DNA from: an uncultured Clostridia bacterium
Lineage (GTDB): Bacteria; Bacillota_A; Clostridia; Oscillospirales; Oscillospiraceae
Direction: 5' to 3'
Assembly: GCA_947307375.1 (NCBI GenBank)
Contig: CAMZIX010000014.1
Location: 1 to 17,773, forward strand
DNA length: 17,773 nt
In this document: positions 6,995-13,623 of the stretch, in pieces
How positions within the stretch are numbered: the first letter of the stretch is position 1
Layout: each line of letters begins with the position of its first letter
Position numbers and translations under genes: made by a program
The notes under the pieces: model-generated
The model's database searches: none
What the model was told of the DNA's origin: nothing
What the model saw: only the letters and a program-made list of their open reading frames with translations

Positions 6995-8455
6995 TCAGTT
7001 GTCGGCGCGGTTGAAGCCGTTTTTCATGCGCTGGCTCGCTTCGGCGAGGATCTTGTTCAGCGTGTCGGTCGTCAGCTCCTTCGCCATGGCGCACAGCGCC
7101 TCGTTGGCCTCCGCGCACAGCGAAAAGTCGCCGCTTTCAGTCATTTTGCGGTCGTAGTCGAGCAGCAGGCGGCGGCCCTTGACGAACACGGCCTCATGAT
7201 AACGCTCGATATTCTGGATGCAGCTGCCGTAACAGGGATCGGCCAGGGCGCCGATCAGGCGGCTGGCCCAGTAGAAGTTTTCGGTCGAGGCGTCCGTCGT
7301 GACCTTGCTGACGTAATCCGGCATCTTCGCGACCGTCGCATAGAGCGGCAGCATCGCCGAGAAGGTCGTCGAGCCGAAGCAGATCCACTCCACGCCCTGC
7401 AGCTCGCGGGGGACGCCGCTGCGGATCTGGCAGACGGCGGTGACGCCGGTGCGGTTGATGCCGATGGAGCGGTACATGCCGCGTCTGCCGCTGTCCTGCT
7501 TGGCATAGGGATCGTAGGGCGTGCCCTGGTAGTGCGAGGAGAGCAGGTATTTCACGTCCTCCACCGCGATCTTCCGGTCCGGCACCAGCGCCCAGGGGAT
7601 ATTGTCGCTCTCGGGGCCGAATTCGGCCTCCGGGCCGTCCCAGCGGTGGGAGAAGGGGCAGAGCGTCCGGCCCATGAACCAGGCGCGCGGCGTGTTGTAG
7701 ATGTGGTCCATGTCGCGGTGAGAGCCGAAAATGTCGCGCGGGTTGAAGGCGCCGTTCTGGTTCAGGTCGAGGCGGTTGTCACGGATGAACTCGCGCAGAT
7801 CCTTCGAGCAGAGGTGCGCCTTCTGCGCGCCGAAGGCGTCGTCCAGGTCGAAGCCGTCCATGCCGAACTGGTTGGGATTGATGACGACGACCTCGTCCGG
7901 CACGCGCCGGGCGATCCAGTGATGGCCGCCGATGGTCTCCATCCACCAGATCTCGTTCTCGTCGCTGAAGGCGATGCCGTTGGACTCATAGGTGCCGAAG
8001 CGCTCCAGCAGCGCCGCCAGCCGCTCCACGCCCTCGCGGGCCGTGCGGATATAGGGCAGCACCAGCACGACGATGTCCTCCTCGCCGATGCCGCCGGGCA
8101 CCTCCTTTTCGCGGCCTTTGGCCTTTTTCAGCTCGACCAGCGGATCGGCCGCGAGCACGCGCGGATTGGAGGTGATCGTCTCGGTGGCGGTGATGCCGAC
8201 GTTGGCCTCGTTGATGCCGGTGGCCGCCCAGATGCCGTCCTTCGGATCGACGCTGGGGCAGGCGGTATAGCGCAGCGGCTTCTCGGGCAGCTCGATCTCC
8301 ACATGGGAGAGGACGCTCTTATAGCGCTTTTTCTGATCCTTCGGCTGGACGACGATCAGCTTCTTGACGTCAAAATGACCGTCGTCCGTGCGGGCGATCA
8401 TCGTCGACCCGTCGTGACTGGCCTTTCTGCCGACCAGAACGGTGGTGCAGGGCAT
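6995..8455 (-). CDS. C69-family dipeptidase (PepD-like N-terminal nucleophile hydrolase)
   Basis: 486-residue peptidase of family C69 (formerly U34), related to Lactobacillus PepD, which cleaves a broad range of dipeptides. These enzymes have an N-terminal nucleophile fold in which a near-terminal cysteine becomes the catalytic residue. Here the protein begins MPCTT, giving Cys3, followed by the family-typical VLVGRKASHDGSTMIARTDD. There is no signal peptide, so it is likely intracellular. The open frame runs far upstream of 8455, but ATG 8455 is chosen because AGGAGG lies eight bases upstream and the family sequence begins exactly there; a promoter lies just beyond. It heads the dipeptidase-SDR-fhs operon. 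Substrate is unknown; some relatives act on other amide bonds. Confidence 0.92.
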   Translation of the reverse strand: MPCTTVLVGRKASHDGSTMIARTDDGHFDVKKLIVVQPKDQKKRYKSVLSHVEIELPEKPLRYTACPSVDPKDGIWAATGINEANVGITATETITSNPRVLAADPLVELKKAKGREKEVPGGIGEEDIVVLVLPYIRTAREGVERLAALLERFGTYESNGIAFSDENEIWWMETIGGHHWIARRVPDEVVVINPNQFGMDGFDLDDAFGAQKAHLCSKDLREFIRDNRLDLNQNGAFNPRDIFGSHRDMDHIYNTPRAWFMGRTLCPFSHRWDGPEAEFGPESDNIPWALVPDRKIAVEDVKYLLSSHYQGTPYDPYAKQDSGRRGMYRSIGINRTGVTAVCQIRSGVPRELQGVEWICFGSTTFSAMLPLYATVAKMPDYVSKVTTDASTENFYWASRLIGALADPCYGSCIQNIERYHEAVFVKGRRLLLDYDRKMTESGDFSLCAEANEALCAMAKELTTDTLNKILAEASQRMKNGFNRADN

Positions 8456-8494
8456 AGGCGGTTCCTCCTCTTTGGCGTGTTTTTTAACGACTCT

Positions 8495-8523
8495 ACTGTA
8501 CCACACATCGCGCCGTGATTCAA
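8495..8523 (-). promoter_or_regulatory. Predicted promoter of the dipeptidase-SDR-fhs operon
   Basis: Minus strand: -35 TTGAAT (8518-8523), 17-base spacer, -10 TACAGT (8495-8500), 40 bases upstream of the dipeptidase start. Each box matches four of six consensus positions. Placement is good but strength is moderate. Confidence 0.55.
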
Positions 8524-8621
8524 TCGGGCATTGCCGCGAAAAACCGACCGATTTCGGGGAATATTTGTGCATTTTCACAGGAGAATCTTTATCGCTCCAA
8601 TCTTGCATTCCGCCCCGATTG
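8521..8621. repeat. Distant inverted 8-mer in the divergent control region
   Basis: CAATCGGG (8521-8528) and its reverse complement CCCGATTG (8614-8621) sit in a 213-bp divergent intergenic region (8456-8668). One overlaps the -35 of the leftward promoter and the other lies in the spacer of the rightward promoter. A partial copy, CCGATT, occurs at 8549-8554. An 8-mer pair this far apart can arise by chance, so a shared-operator role is only suggested by position. Nothing else clear is visible in this intergenic stretch apart from the two promoters and ribosome binding sites. Confidence 0.35.
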
Positions 8622-8631
8622 GGTGTATCAT
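8603..8631 (+). promoter_or_regulatory. Predicted promoter of the Bmp-like gene
   Basis: -35 TTGCAT (8603-8608), 17-base spacer, -10 TATCAT (8626-8631), 37 bases before the ATG. The -10 is good (five of six) and the -35 weak (three of six). Confidence 0.5.
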
Positions 8632-8668
8632 CACTTGACATCAAAAATGACAGAAGGAGGGGCCGGAC

Positions 8669-10612
8669 ATGAGTCAGCAAGCATTGGAGCAATATACGAA
8701 GGCCCTGAAAAGCGGACAGAAGTATTTTAAGACGGCGGAAAGCCTGGGGGAAGACCCCTATCCCGCCGTGCTCGACCGGCTGCTGGAGGAGCGGACGATC
8801 GTCAGGCAGGAGGAGCTGGGGCTGGTCAACATCCCGAGCGAGCTGATCGTCGGCACAAAGAGCGCGGGGCGGATGGCCGCGCTGGCCGGCAACTTCATGC
8901 CCCTGCTCGGCGAAGGGACGGAGTTCAGCGCCAAGTGGATGGCCCTGTGCGACGCGCATCTGAGCGACGAGGGCATCCGCGATCCGATCAAATGCTATGA
9001 ATACCTGGGCCGCTTCTATATCCAGGAGGGCAACAAGCGCGCGAGCGTGCTCATCAGCTTCGATGCGCCGACGATCCCCGCCCTGGTGACGCGCGTCGTC
9101 CCCGTCCTTGGCGAGGATGCGGAGTCTCGGCTTTACTGCGAATTTCTGGACTTCTACCGGCTCTCCGGCCTGTACGGGGTGCAGTTTCGCAGGAGCGGCT
9201 GCTACGCCAAACTCCAGGCCGCGCTCGGCATGGACGCCGACCACGTCTGGACGGAGGAGGAGCGGCGCAGCTTCCGCGCGGGCTTCGCGCACTTCCGGGA
9301 GGCCTTCGAGCGGCTGAAGGAAGGGGAGACGGACAGCACGCCGGCCGAGGCGCTGCTCACCTGGCTGGAGGTCTATTCCTTTGCCGCCGTCAAGGAGCAG
9401 ACGACGGCGGAGCTGAGCAAAAAACTGGAGCGCCTGCTGCCCGATATCCGGGCGACGGAGGGGGAGGAGCCGATCGAGGTGTCCACCCAGCCGGCGGAGA
9501 AGGACAAGAGCCTGGTGTCCAAGATCCTGACCGTGACCCTGCCCGCCTCGGTCACGGTGGCCTTCATCTACGGCTTCCCGCTGGAGAAGAGCGCCTGGAC
9601 CCGCGCCCACGACCAGGGGCGGCAGCAGCTGGAGGAAAAGCTCGGCAGCAAGGTCGAGGTCAAGCTCTTCCAGGCCGAGGGCCGGGACTACGAAAAGGCG
9701 ATGGAAACGGCGGTGGAGGCGGAGGGCGCGAAGATCATCTTCGCCACGACGCCCCCGATGATCGACGCCTGCCGCAAGATCGCCGCGAAGTATAAAAACG
9801 TCAAGGTGCTCAACTGCTCGCTGTCGCAGCCCTATCCCGGCGTGCGCAGCTATTACAGCCGCATTTACGAGTGCAAATTCATCGCCGGCGCGATCGCCGG
9901 CGCGATGGCGGACGACAATCTGGTCGGCTATGTGGCCAACTATCCGATTTTCGGCACGCCTGCGGGCATCAACGCCTTCGCCCTCGGCGCACGGATGTCG
10001 AACCCCCGCGCGCGGGTGAAGCTGGTCTGGTCCTGCACCGGCGGCGATCCGATCGCGGAACTGCGCGCGAGCGGCGTTACCGTCATCTCCAACCGGGAAT
10101 CCATGGACGGGGAGACGGCGCACTGGGCGCTGGACTACGGCCTGTATGAGCTGCAGGAGGACGGCGGCCTGCTGTCGCTTGCGATGCCCTTCTGGCAGTG
10201 GGGCGCCATGTACGAGCAGATCGTGCGCTCGGTGCTCGACGGAAGCTGGGAGGAGAGCAGCAAGGCCATCAACTACTGGTGGGGCATGGCCAACGGCGTT
10301 GTGGACCTGAAGCTGAGCAAAAACCTCCCGGCGGGCGTGACAAGGCTGGCCGAGCTCCTGCGCAGGGACATCATCGACGGCACGGTCGATCCCTTCTGCG
10401 CCGAGATCGTCGATCAGAACGGTCTTCTTCGCTGCGACGGCAAGACCGCCCTCAGCCCGGAGGAGATCATGCGTATGGACTGGCTCTGCGACAACGTGGA
10501 CGGCGCGATCCCGGAATTCGACGAGCTGCTGCCCTATTCACAGGGCCTGGTGCGGCTGCTGGGCGTCTACCGCGAGCGCATTGCGCCGGTCAAGCAGGAG
10601 AAGCAGCTATGA
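8669..10612 (+). CDS. Cytoplasmic protein: ParB-like N-terminal segment plus Bmp/PnrA-type solute-binding domain
   Basis: 647 residues, with no signal peptide, lipobox or membrane segment. Residues about 293-583 resemble the Bmp/PnrA family of nucleoside-binding ABC transporter lipoproteins: VAFIYG at 297-302 in the first strand, AHDQGRQQLEEKLG (313-326), AKIIFATTPP (354-363), and FIAGAIAGAM plus VGYVANYPIFG (404-429). Such domains normally act outside the cell. Residues about 104-145 read like a ParB/sulfiredoxin-fold core: DPIKCYEYLGRFYIQEGNKR, then a run ending IPALVTRVVP, resembling the box GRFYV-x-G-x-R. Residues 195-260 are helical and charged. ATG 8669 has AAGGAGG eight bases upstream. 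The stop overlaps the next gene's start (ATGA 10609-10612). Likely role: sensing or handling a small intracellular ligand, perhaps a nucleoside. That is inference; no ABC permease or ATPase gene adjoins it. Confidence 0.85.
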   Translation: MSQQALEQYTKALKSGQKYFKTAESLGEDPYPAVLDRLLEERTIVRQEELGLVNIPSELIVGTKSAGRMAALAGNFMPLLGEGTEFSAKWMALCDAHLSDEGIRDPIKCYEYLGRFYIQEGNKRASVLISFDAPTIPALVTRVVPVLGEDAESRLYCEFLDFYRLSGLYGVQFRRSGCYAKLQAALGMDADHVWTEEERRSFRAGFAHFREAFERLKEGETDSTPAEALLTWLEVYSFAAVKEQTTAELSKKLERLLPDIRATEGEEPIEVSTQPAEKDKSLVSKILTVTLPASVTVAFIYGFPLEKSAWTRAHDQGRQQLEEKLGSKVEVKLFQAEGRDYEKAMETAVEAEGAKIIFATTPPMIDACRKIAAKYKNVKVLNCSLSQPYPGVRSYYSRIYECKFIAGAIAGAMADDNLVGYVANYPIFGTPAGINAFALGARMSNPRARVKLVWSCTGGDPIAELRASGVTVISNRESMDGETAHWALDYGLYELQEDGGLLSLAMPFWQWGAMYEQIVRSVLDGSWEESSKAINYWWGMANGVVDLKLSKNLPAGVTRLAELLRRDIIDGTVDPFCAEIVDQNGLLRCDGKTALSPEEIMRMDWLCDNVDGAIPEFDELLPYSQGLVRLLGVYRERIAPVKQEKQL

Positions 10613-11220
10613 AGATCCTGCTGGTCTCCGATCAGGAGGAGCCCTACTTCTGGGACTACTACCGCCCCGGTCATCTGAGCGGCTTCGATCTGATCCTCTC
10701 GGCCGGGGATCTGAAGGCCAATTATCTGGAATTCCTGGTCACGATGGCCAATCGACCGCTCGTCTATGTGCGCGGCAACCACGACGGCCTGTACGAGAGA
10801 CATCCGCCCGAGGGCTGCGACTGCGCGGAGGACGCGCTCGTGACGGTCAAGGGTCTGCGGATCCTCGGCCTCGGCGGCAGCGGCTGGTACAGCGGCGGCA
10901 AGGATCAGTACACCGAGCGGCAGATGCAGCGGCGCATTCGGAAGCTTCGTCGGAAGGTCAAAAAAGCCGGCGGGGTGGACATCATCCTGACCCATGCGCC
11001 GGCGCGCGGCTACGGGGACGACGACAGCCCCGCGCACCGGGGCTTTGAGGCCTTCCTGCCGCTGATCGACGAACTGAAGCCCCGCTACTTTGTGCACGGC
11101 CACGTGCATCTCAATTACAGCAACGCCTCCCGCCGCATCTATCAGCGGGGGAACACGACGATCATCAACGCCTGCGGGCGCTATGTGATCGATACGGAAG
11201 AAGAACCGCCCCGGGGCTGA
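10609..11220 (+). CDS. Calcineurin-like metallophosphoesterase, translationally coupled to the Bmp-like gene
   Basis: 203-residue protein of the small YfcE/MJ0936-like phosphoesterase class, which uses two metal ions to hydrolyse phosphoesters in the cytoplasm. Motifs in order: SDQE (7-10), GDL (33-35), GNHD (56-59), THAP (128-131) and GHVH (164-167). The first motif is DxE (Asp8, Glu10) rather than the usual DxH, so one metal ligand is replaced. GGSGWYSGGKDQYTE (89-103) is an extra stretch whose function I cannot assign. The open frame extends upstream, but ATG 10609 is chosen because the MKILLVSD beta-strand start is typical and it overlaps the upstream stop as ATGA; AGGAG lies eight bases before it. 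The tight pairing implies a shared task. Substrate unknown. Confidence 0.9.
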   Translation: MKILLVSDQEEPYFWDYYRPGHLSGFDLILSAGDLKANYLEFLVTMANRPLVYVRGNHDGLYERHPPEGCDCAEDALVTVKGLRILGLGGSGWYSGGKDQYTERQMQRRIRKLRRKVKKAGGVDIILTHAPARGYGDDDSPAHRGFEAFLPLIDELKPRYFVHGHVHLNYSNASRRIYQRGNTTIINACGRYVIDTEEEPPRG

Positions 11221-11241
11221 GATCCCGGAGCGGTTCTTCTT
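11198..11241. terminator. Terminator overlapping the end of the phosphoesterase gene
   Basis: Twelve bases, 11198-11209, pair perfectly with 11230-11241. The stem continues inward by five pairs after one mismatch (11211-11215 with 11224-11228). A T-rich run follows on the plus strand. The left arm encodes the last residues (about EEEPPR) and the stop codon lies in the loop. malQ converges on it with its stop at 11254, so it may serve both strands, though the minus-strand U-run is poor. Confidence 0.85.
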
Positions 11242-11253
11242 TTCTGTTGCATG

Positions 11254-12735
11254 TCACAGTCTGCGATAGGTCTTGGTGCAGCGCCGGAGCTTCCGCGTGA
11301 TCTCGGGGGTGATCGCGTCGGGCTTCATGCGCCACTGCCAGTTGCCGGAGGCGGTGCCGGGGGAGTTGACGCGCGCGTAGCCGGGCAGCTCCAGCACGTC
11401 CTGCATCTGCGCGACGAAGAGCTGCGAGGCGGTGGACATGCCGGTGCGGATCATGGCCCAGGGCCAGCTCTCGTCCGCGGCCTTGTGGATGTACTCGGCG
11501 GTGTAGGCCAGGGTTTTGCGGTCGGTGGACTTGATCCAGCCGTTGACGACCTCGTTGTCGTGCGTGCCGATGTAGCAGACGCTGAGGTTGACGCAGTTGT
11601 GCGGCATGTGCTCGGAGTCGCCCTTCGGATCGAAGCCGAATTCCAGCACCTTCATGCCGGGCAGGCCGGAATCGGCCAGCAGCTTTTCCACGCTCTCCGT
11701 TTTGAAGCCCAGATCCTCCGCGATAAAGCGCAGCTCGTGGAACCAGGCGGTCAGCACGCCGACCAGATCCATGCCCGGACCGGGGCGCCAGCGCCCGTTG
11801 CGGGCGGTCTCGTCGCCGTAGGGCACGGCCCAGTAGCTGTCGAAGCCGCGGAAGTGGTCGATGCGGATCACGTCGAAGAGCTTTTCCGCGCCCTCGATGC
11901 GGCGGATCCACCAGCCGAAGCCGTCGGCCTTCATTTTGTCCCAGGCATAGAGCGGGTTGCCCCAGAGCTGGCCGTCCTCGTTGAAGTCGTCGGGCGGGCA
12001 GCCCGCGACCTCCTTCGGCAGATTGTTCTCATCCAGCTGGAAGAAGCCCGGCGCGCTCCACACGTCGGCGGAGTCCAGCGCCACGTAGATCGGCACGTCG
12101 CCGATGAACTGGATGCCCTTCTCGTGGGCGTAGGCGCGCAGCGCCTTCCACTGGCGGAAGAACAGGAACTGCACGAAGCACCAGAAGTCCACGTCGTCCT
12201 TCAGCTCCTCACGGCAGGCCTTCACAGCCTCCGGCTTATGCAGGCGGATGCCCTCGTCCGGCCAGGAGACCCAGCTCGACAGACCGAATTTGGCCTTCAC
12301 CGCCATAAAGAGGGCGTAGTCTTCCAGCCAGGCGGCGTTTTCCTTCCGGAAGGCCGCGAGCTCTCCGGCCAGCGTCTCCCGCCCGCGCGCAAAGGCCTTG
12401 CGCAGGACGGGGAAGCGGAAGGTGAAGATCTTGCCGTAGTCCACGCGCTCCGGGTCGTCGCCCCAGTCGCAGGCCTTCAGCTCCGCGCGGCGGAGCAGGC
12501 CGTCCCTGACGAGCAGGTCGAGGTCGATGAAGTAGGGGTTGCCGGCGAAGGAGGAGAAGGAGTAATAGGGGCTGTCCCCGTAGCTGGTGGGGCCGAGGGG
12601 CAGCAGCTGCCAGTACTTCTGACCGGCGGATTTCAGGAAATCAACAAAACGATAGGCGCTCCTGCCCATCGTGCCGATGCCGTAAGGCGAGGGAAGGGAG
12701 CTCATCGGCATCAGAACGCCGCTTTCACGGATCAT
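11254..12735 (-). CDS. malQ: 4-alpha-glucanotransferase (amylomaltase, GH77)
   Basis: Cytoplasmic enzyme that transfers alpha-1,4-glucan segments between maltodextrins or to glucose, in maltose/starch breakdown or glycogen turnover. From the chosen ATG it has 493 residues, a standard bacterial length. Family landmarks: SSLPSPYGIGTMG near the N-terminus, WQLLPLGPTSYGDSPY, GDVPIYV, and the catalytic triad of GH77: Asp293 in RIDHFRGF (nucleophile), Glu340 in IAEDLG (acid/base) and Asp393 in GTHDNE. A GTG at 12744 would add three residues (M-I-C). ATG 12735 is preferred because homologues begin at about this point with M-x-x-SG, though neither start has a perfect ribosome binding site. It appears to be a single-gene unit; no maltodextrin transporter or phosphorylase gene is adjacent. 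Confidence 0.96.
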   Translation of the reverse strand: MIRESGVLMPMSSLPSPYGIGTMGRSAYRFVDFLKSAGQKYWQLLPLGPTSYGDSPYYSFSSFAGNPYFIDLDLLVRDGLLRRAELKACDWGDDPERVDYGKIFTFRFPVLRKAFARGRETLAGELAAFRKENAAWLEDYALFMAVKAKFGLSSWVSWPDEGIRLHKPEAVKACREELKDDVDFWCFVQFLFFRQWKALRAYAHEKGIQFIGDVPIYVALDSADVWSAPGFFQLDENNLPKEVAGCPPDDFNEDGQLWGNPLYAWDKMKADGFGWWIRRIEGAEKLFDVIRIDHFRGFDSYWAVPYGDETARNGRWRPGPGMDLVGVLTAWFHELRFIAEDLGFKTESVEKLLADSGLPGMKVLEFGFDPKGDSEHMPHNCVNLSVCYIGTHDNEVVNGWIKSTDRKTLAYTAEYIHKAADESWPWAMIRTGMSTASQLFVAQMQDVLELPGYARVNSPGTASGNWQWRMKPDAITPEITRKLRRCTKTYRRL

Positions 12736-12777
12736 ACATATCACTCACTTTCCGGAAGGATCGGGAAAATTCAATTC

Positions 12778-12806
12778 AGTTTAGCGCGTCCCGTCGGAAA
12801 AAGCAA
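12778..12806 (-). promoter_or_regulatory. Possible malQ promoter
   Basis: Minus strand: -35 TTGCTT (12801-12806), 17-base spacer, -10 TAAACT (12778-12783), about 43 bases before the ATG. The -35 overlaps the U-run of the upstream terminator. Both boxes are weak matches, but the preceding operon ends at a terminator, so malQ needs its own start. Confidence 0.4.
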
Positions 12807-12828
12807 CGCCGCGGCAGAAGCCGCGGCG
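12807..12828. terminator. Terminator between ydcF-like gene and malQ
   Basis: A perfect 9-bp GC stem (12807-12815 with 12820-12828) has an AGAA loop. On the minus strand the stem is followed by TTGCTTTTT, ending the cell-envelope operon; on the plus strand it is followed by CTTTTTT and could stop antisense read-through into that operon. The 63 bases between the upstream stop (12892) and the stem are AT-rich with no visible gene. Confidence 0.85.
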
Positions 12829-12891
12829 CTTTTTTGTCGTTTTCCATAAATTCATGCCCCGATTTTATTCATGACGCACAATTCCGAATGT

Positions 12892-13623
12892 TCAGGGCCC
12901 GAGGATCCAGAGCTTGGTCACGCCGAAGGCCTCGCGGATGAAATAGTTGAGCATGACGAAGAAATAGCCCCAGGGCGCGGCCACGCCCGCGGCCTCCACG
13001 CCGAGCCCGCGGGAGATCAGCTTGGCCCGGTAGAGGTGGTAGGCGCTGGACACGATGGCGACCTTGCCGTCCGGCTCGTCGCCGCGGGAACGGATGATGT
13101 CATAGGAGTTCGAGAGGTTTTCCAGCGTCGAGGTGGCCTCCGGCTCCAGCAGGATCCGCTCCTCCGGGATGCCCTGCGCGACCAGCCAGTCGTGCATGGC
13201 CTTCGCCTCGGTCACGGTCTCGCCCTTGCCCATGCCGCCGGAGACGATCGCAACGGCGTCCGGGTAAGCGTTCAGATAGTCCCGCGCGCCCTCGAGGCGG
13301 CGCACCAGGGTCAGCGAGGGCTGGTCGCCGTAGACGGCGGCGCCGAGCACGACCAGATAGTCCCGCTCCGGCTCTTTGTCGGTGCGGGCGTTTTTGATGA
13401 TCGGTACCTCGACGGCGCAGAAATACAGCAGGCCGAGGCAGGTGAGGACCAGCACGGCGCGCCACAGGATCGGCGGCAGATACCGCTGCAGCAGGAGCAG
13501 CGCCGCGAGGAAGAGGCAGAGATAGCCCCAGTAGGCGTAGCCCCGCAGCGCAAAGCGCAGCACGAGCGCCGCGCCGCCCAGACCGCCGACGGCGATCCAT
13601 CTCGTCCGGTCGCTTTTCTTCAT
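12892..13623 (-). CDS. YdcF/DUF218-family membrane protein
   Basis: 243 residues. Three hydrophobic segments lie near residues 10-28, 32-49 and 54-72, followed by a DUF218/YdcF domain (about 89-228). Domain marks include YLVVLGAAVYGD (89-100), AIVSGGMGKGETVTEA (125-140) and EATSTLENLSNS (162-173), matching the SGG, E and T-x-E-N pattern, then VSSAYHLYRA (191-200). Family members such as SanA and ElyC are linked to envelope integrity and peptidoglycan or lipid-carrier metabolism, but the reaction is not established. ATG 13623 is used instead of one six codons upstream because that longer start contains the GGAGG ribosome binding site, and 13623 overlaps the ABC-F stop (ATGA, 13620-13623). It is the last gene of the SEDS-PBP operon, which fits an envelope role. 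Confidence 0.88.
   Translation of the reverse strand: MKKSDRTRWIAVGGLGGAALVLRFALRGYAYWGYLCLFLAALLLLQRYLPPILWRAVLVLTCLGLLYFCAVEVPIIKNARTDKEPERDYLVVLGAAVYGDQPSLTLVRRLEGARDYLNAYPDAVAIVSGGMGKGETVTEAKAMHDWLVAQGIPEERILLEPEATSTLENLSNSYDIIRSRGDEPDGKVAIVSSAYHLYRAKLISRGLGVEAAGVAAPWGYFFVMLNYFIREAFGVTKLWILGP

Noticed and set aside
8634..8639. A perfect TTGACA before the Bmp-like gene
   Set aside because: A matching -10 would fall in the ribosome binding site and start codon region, so it cannot serve this gene. The 8603-8631 pair is better placed.
8456..10123. A long N-terminal extension of the dipeptidase frame upstream of 8455
   Set aside because: It runs antisense through the Bmp-like gene and across both promoters. 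ATG 8455 has an ideal AGGAGG and places catalytic Cys3 correctly.
10198..10608. A longer frame upstream of the phosphoesterase start
   Set aside because: It overlaps the Bmp-like gene in another frame. The ATGA-coupled start at 10609 gives a normal family N-terminus.
12736..12744. GTG start three codons upstream for malQ
   Set aside because: It is possible, but the ATG at 12735 fits the family N-terminus as well and is the commoner start codon. The difference is three residues.
12850..12873. ATTCATG repeated with 17-base spacing after the ydcF-like gene
   Set aside because: It is short, AT-rich and only two copies in a 3' untranslated stretch; it is not convincing as a repeat or site.
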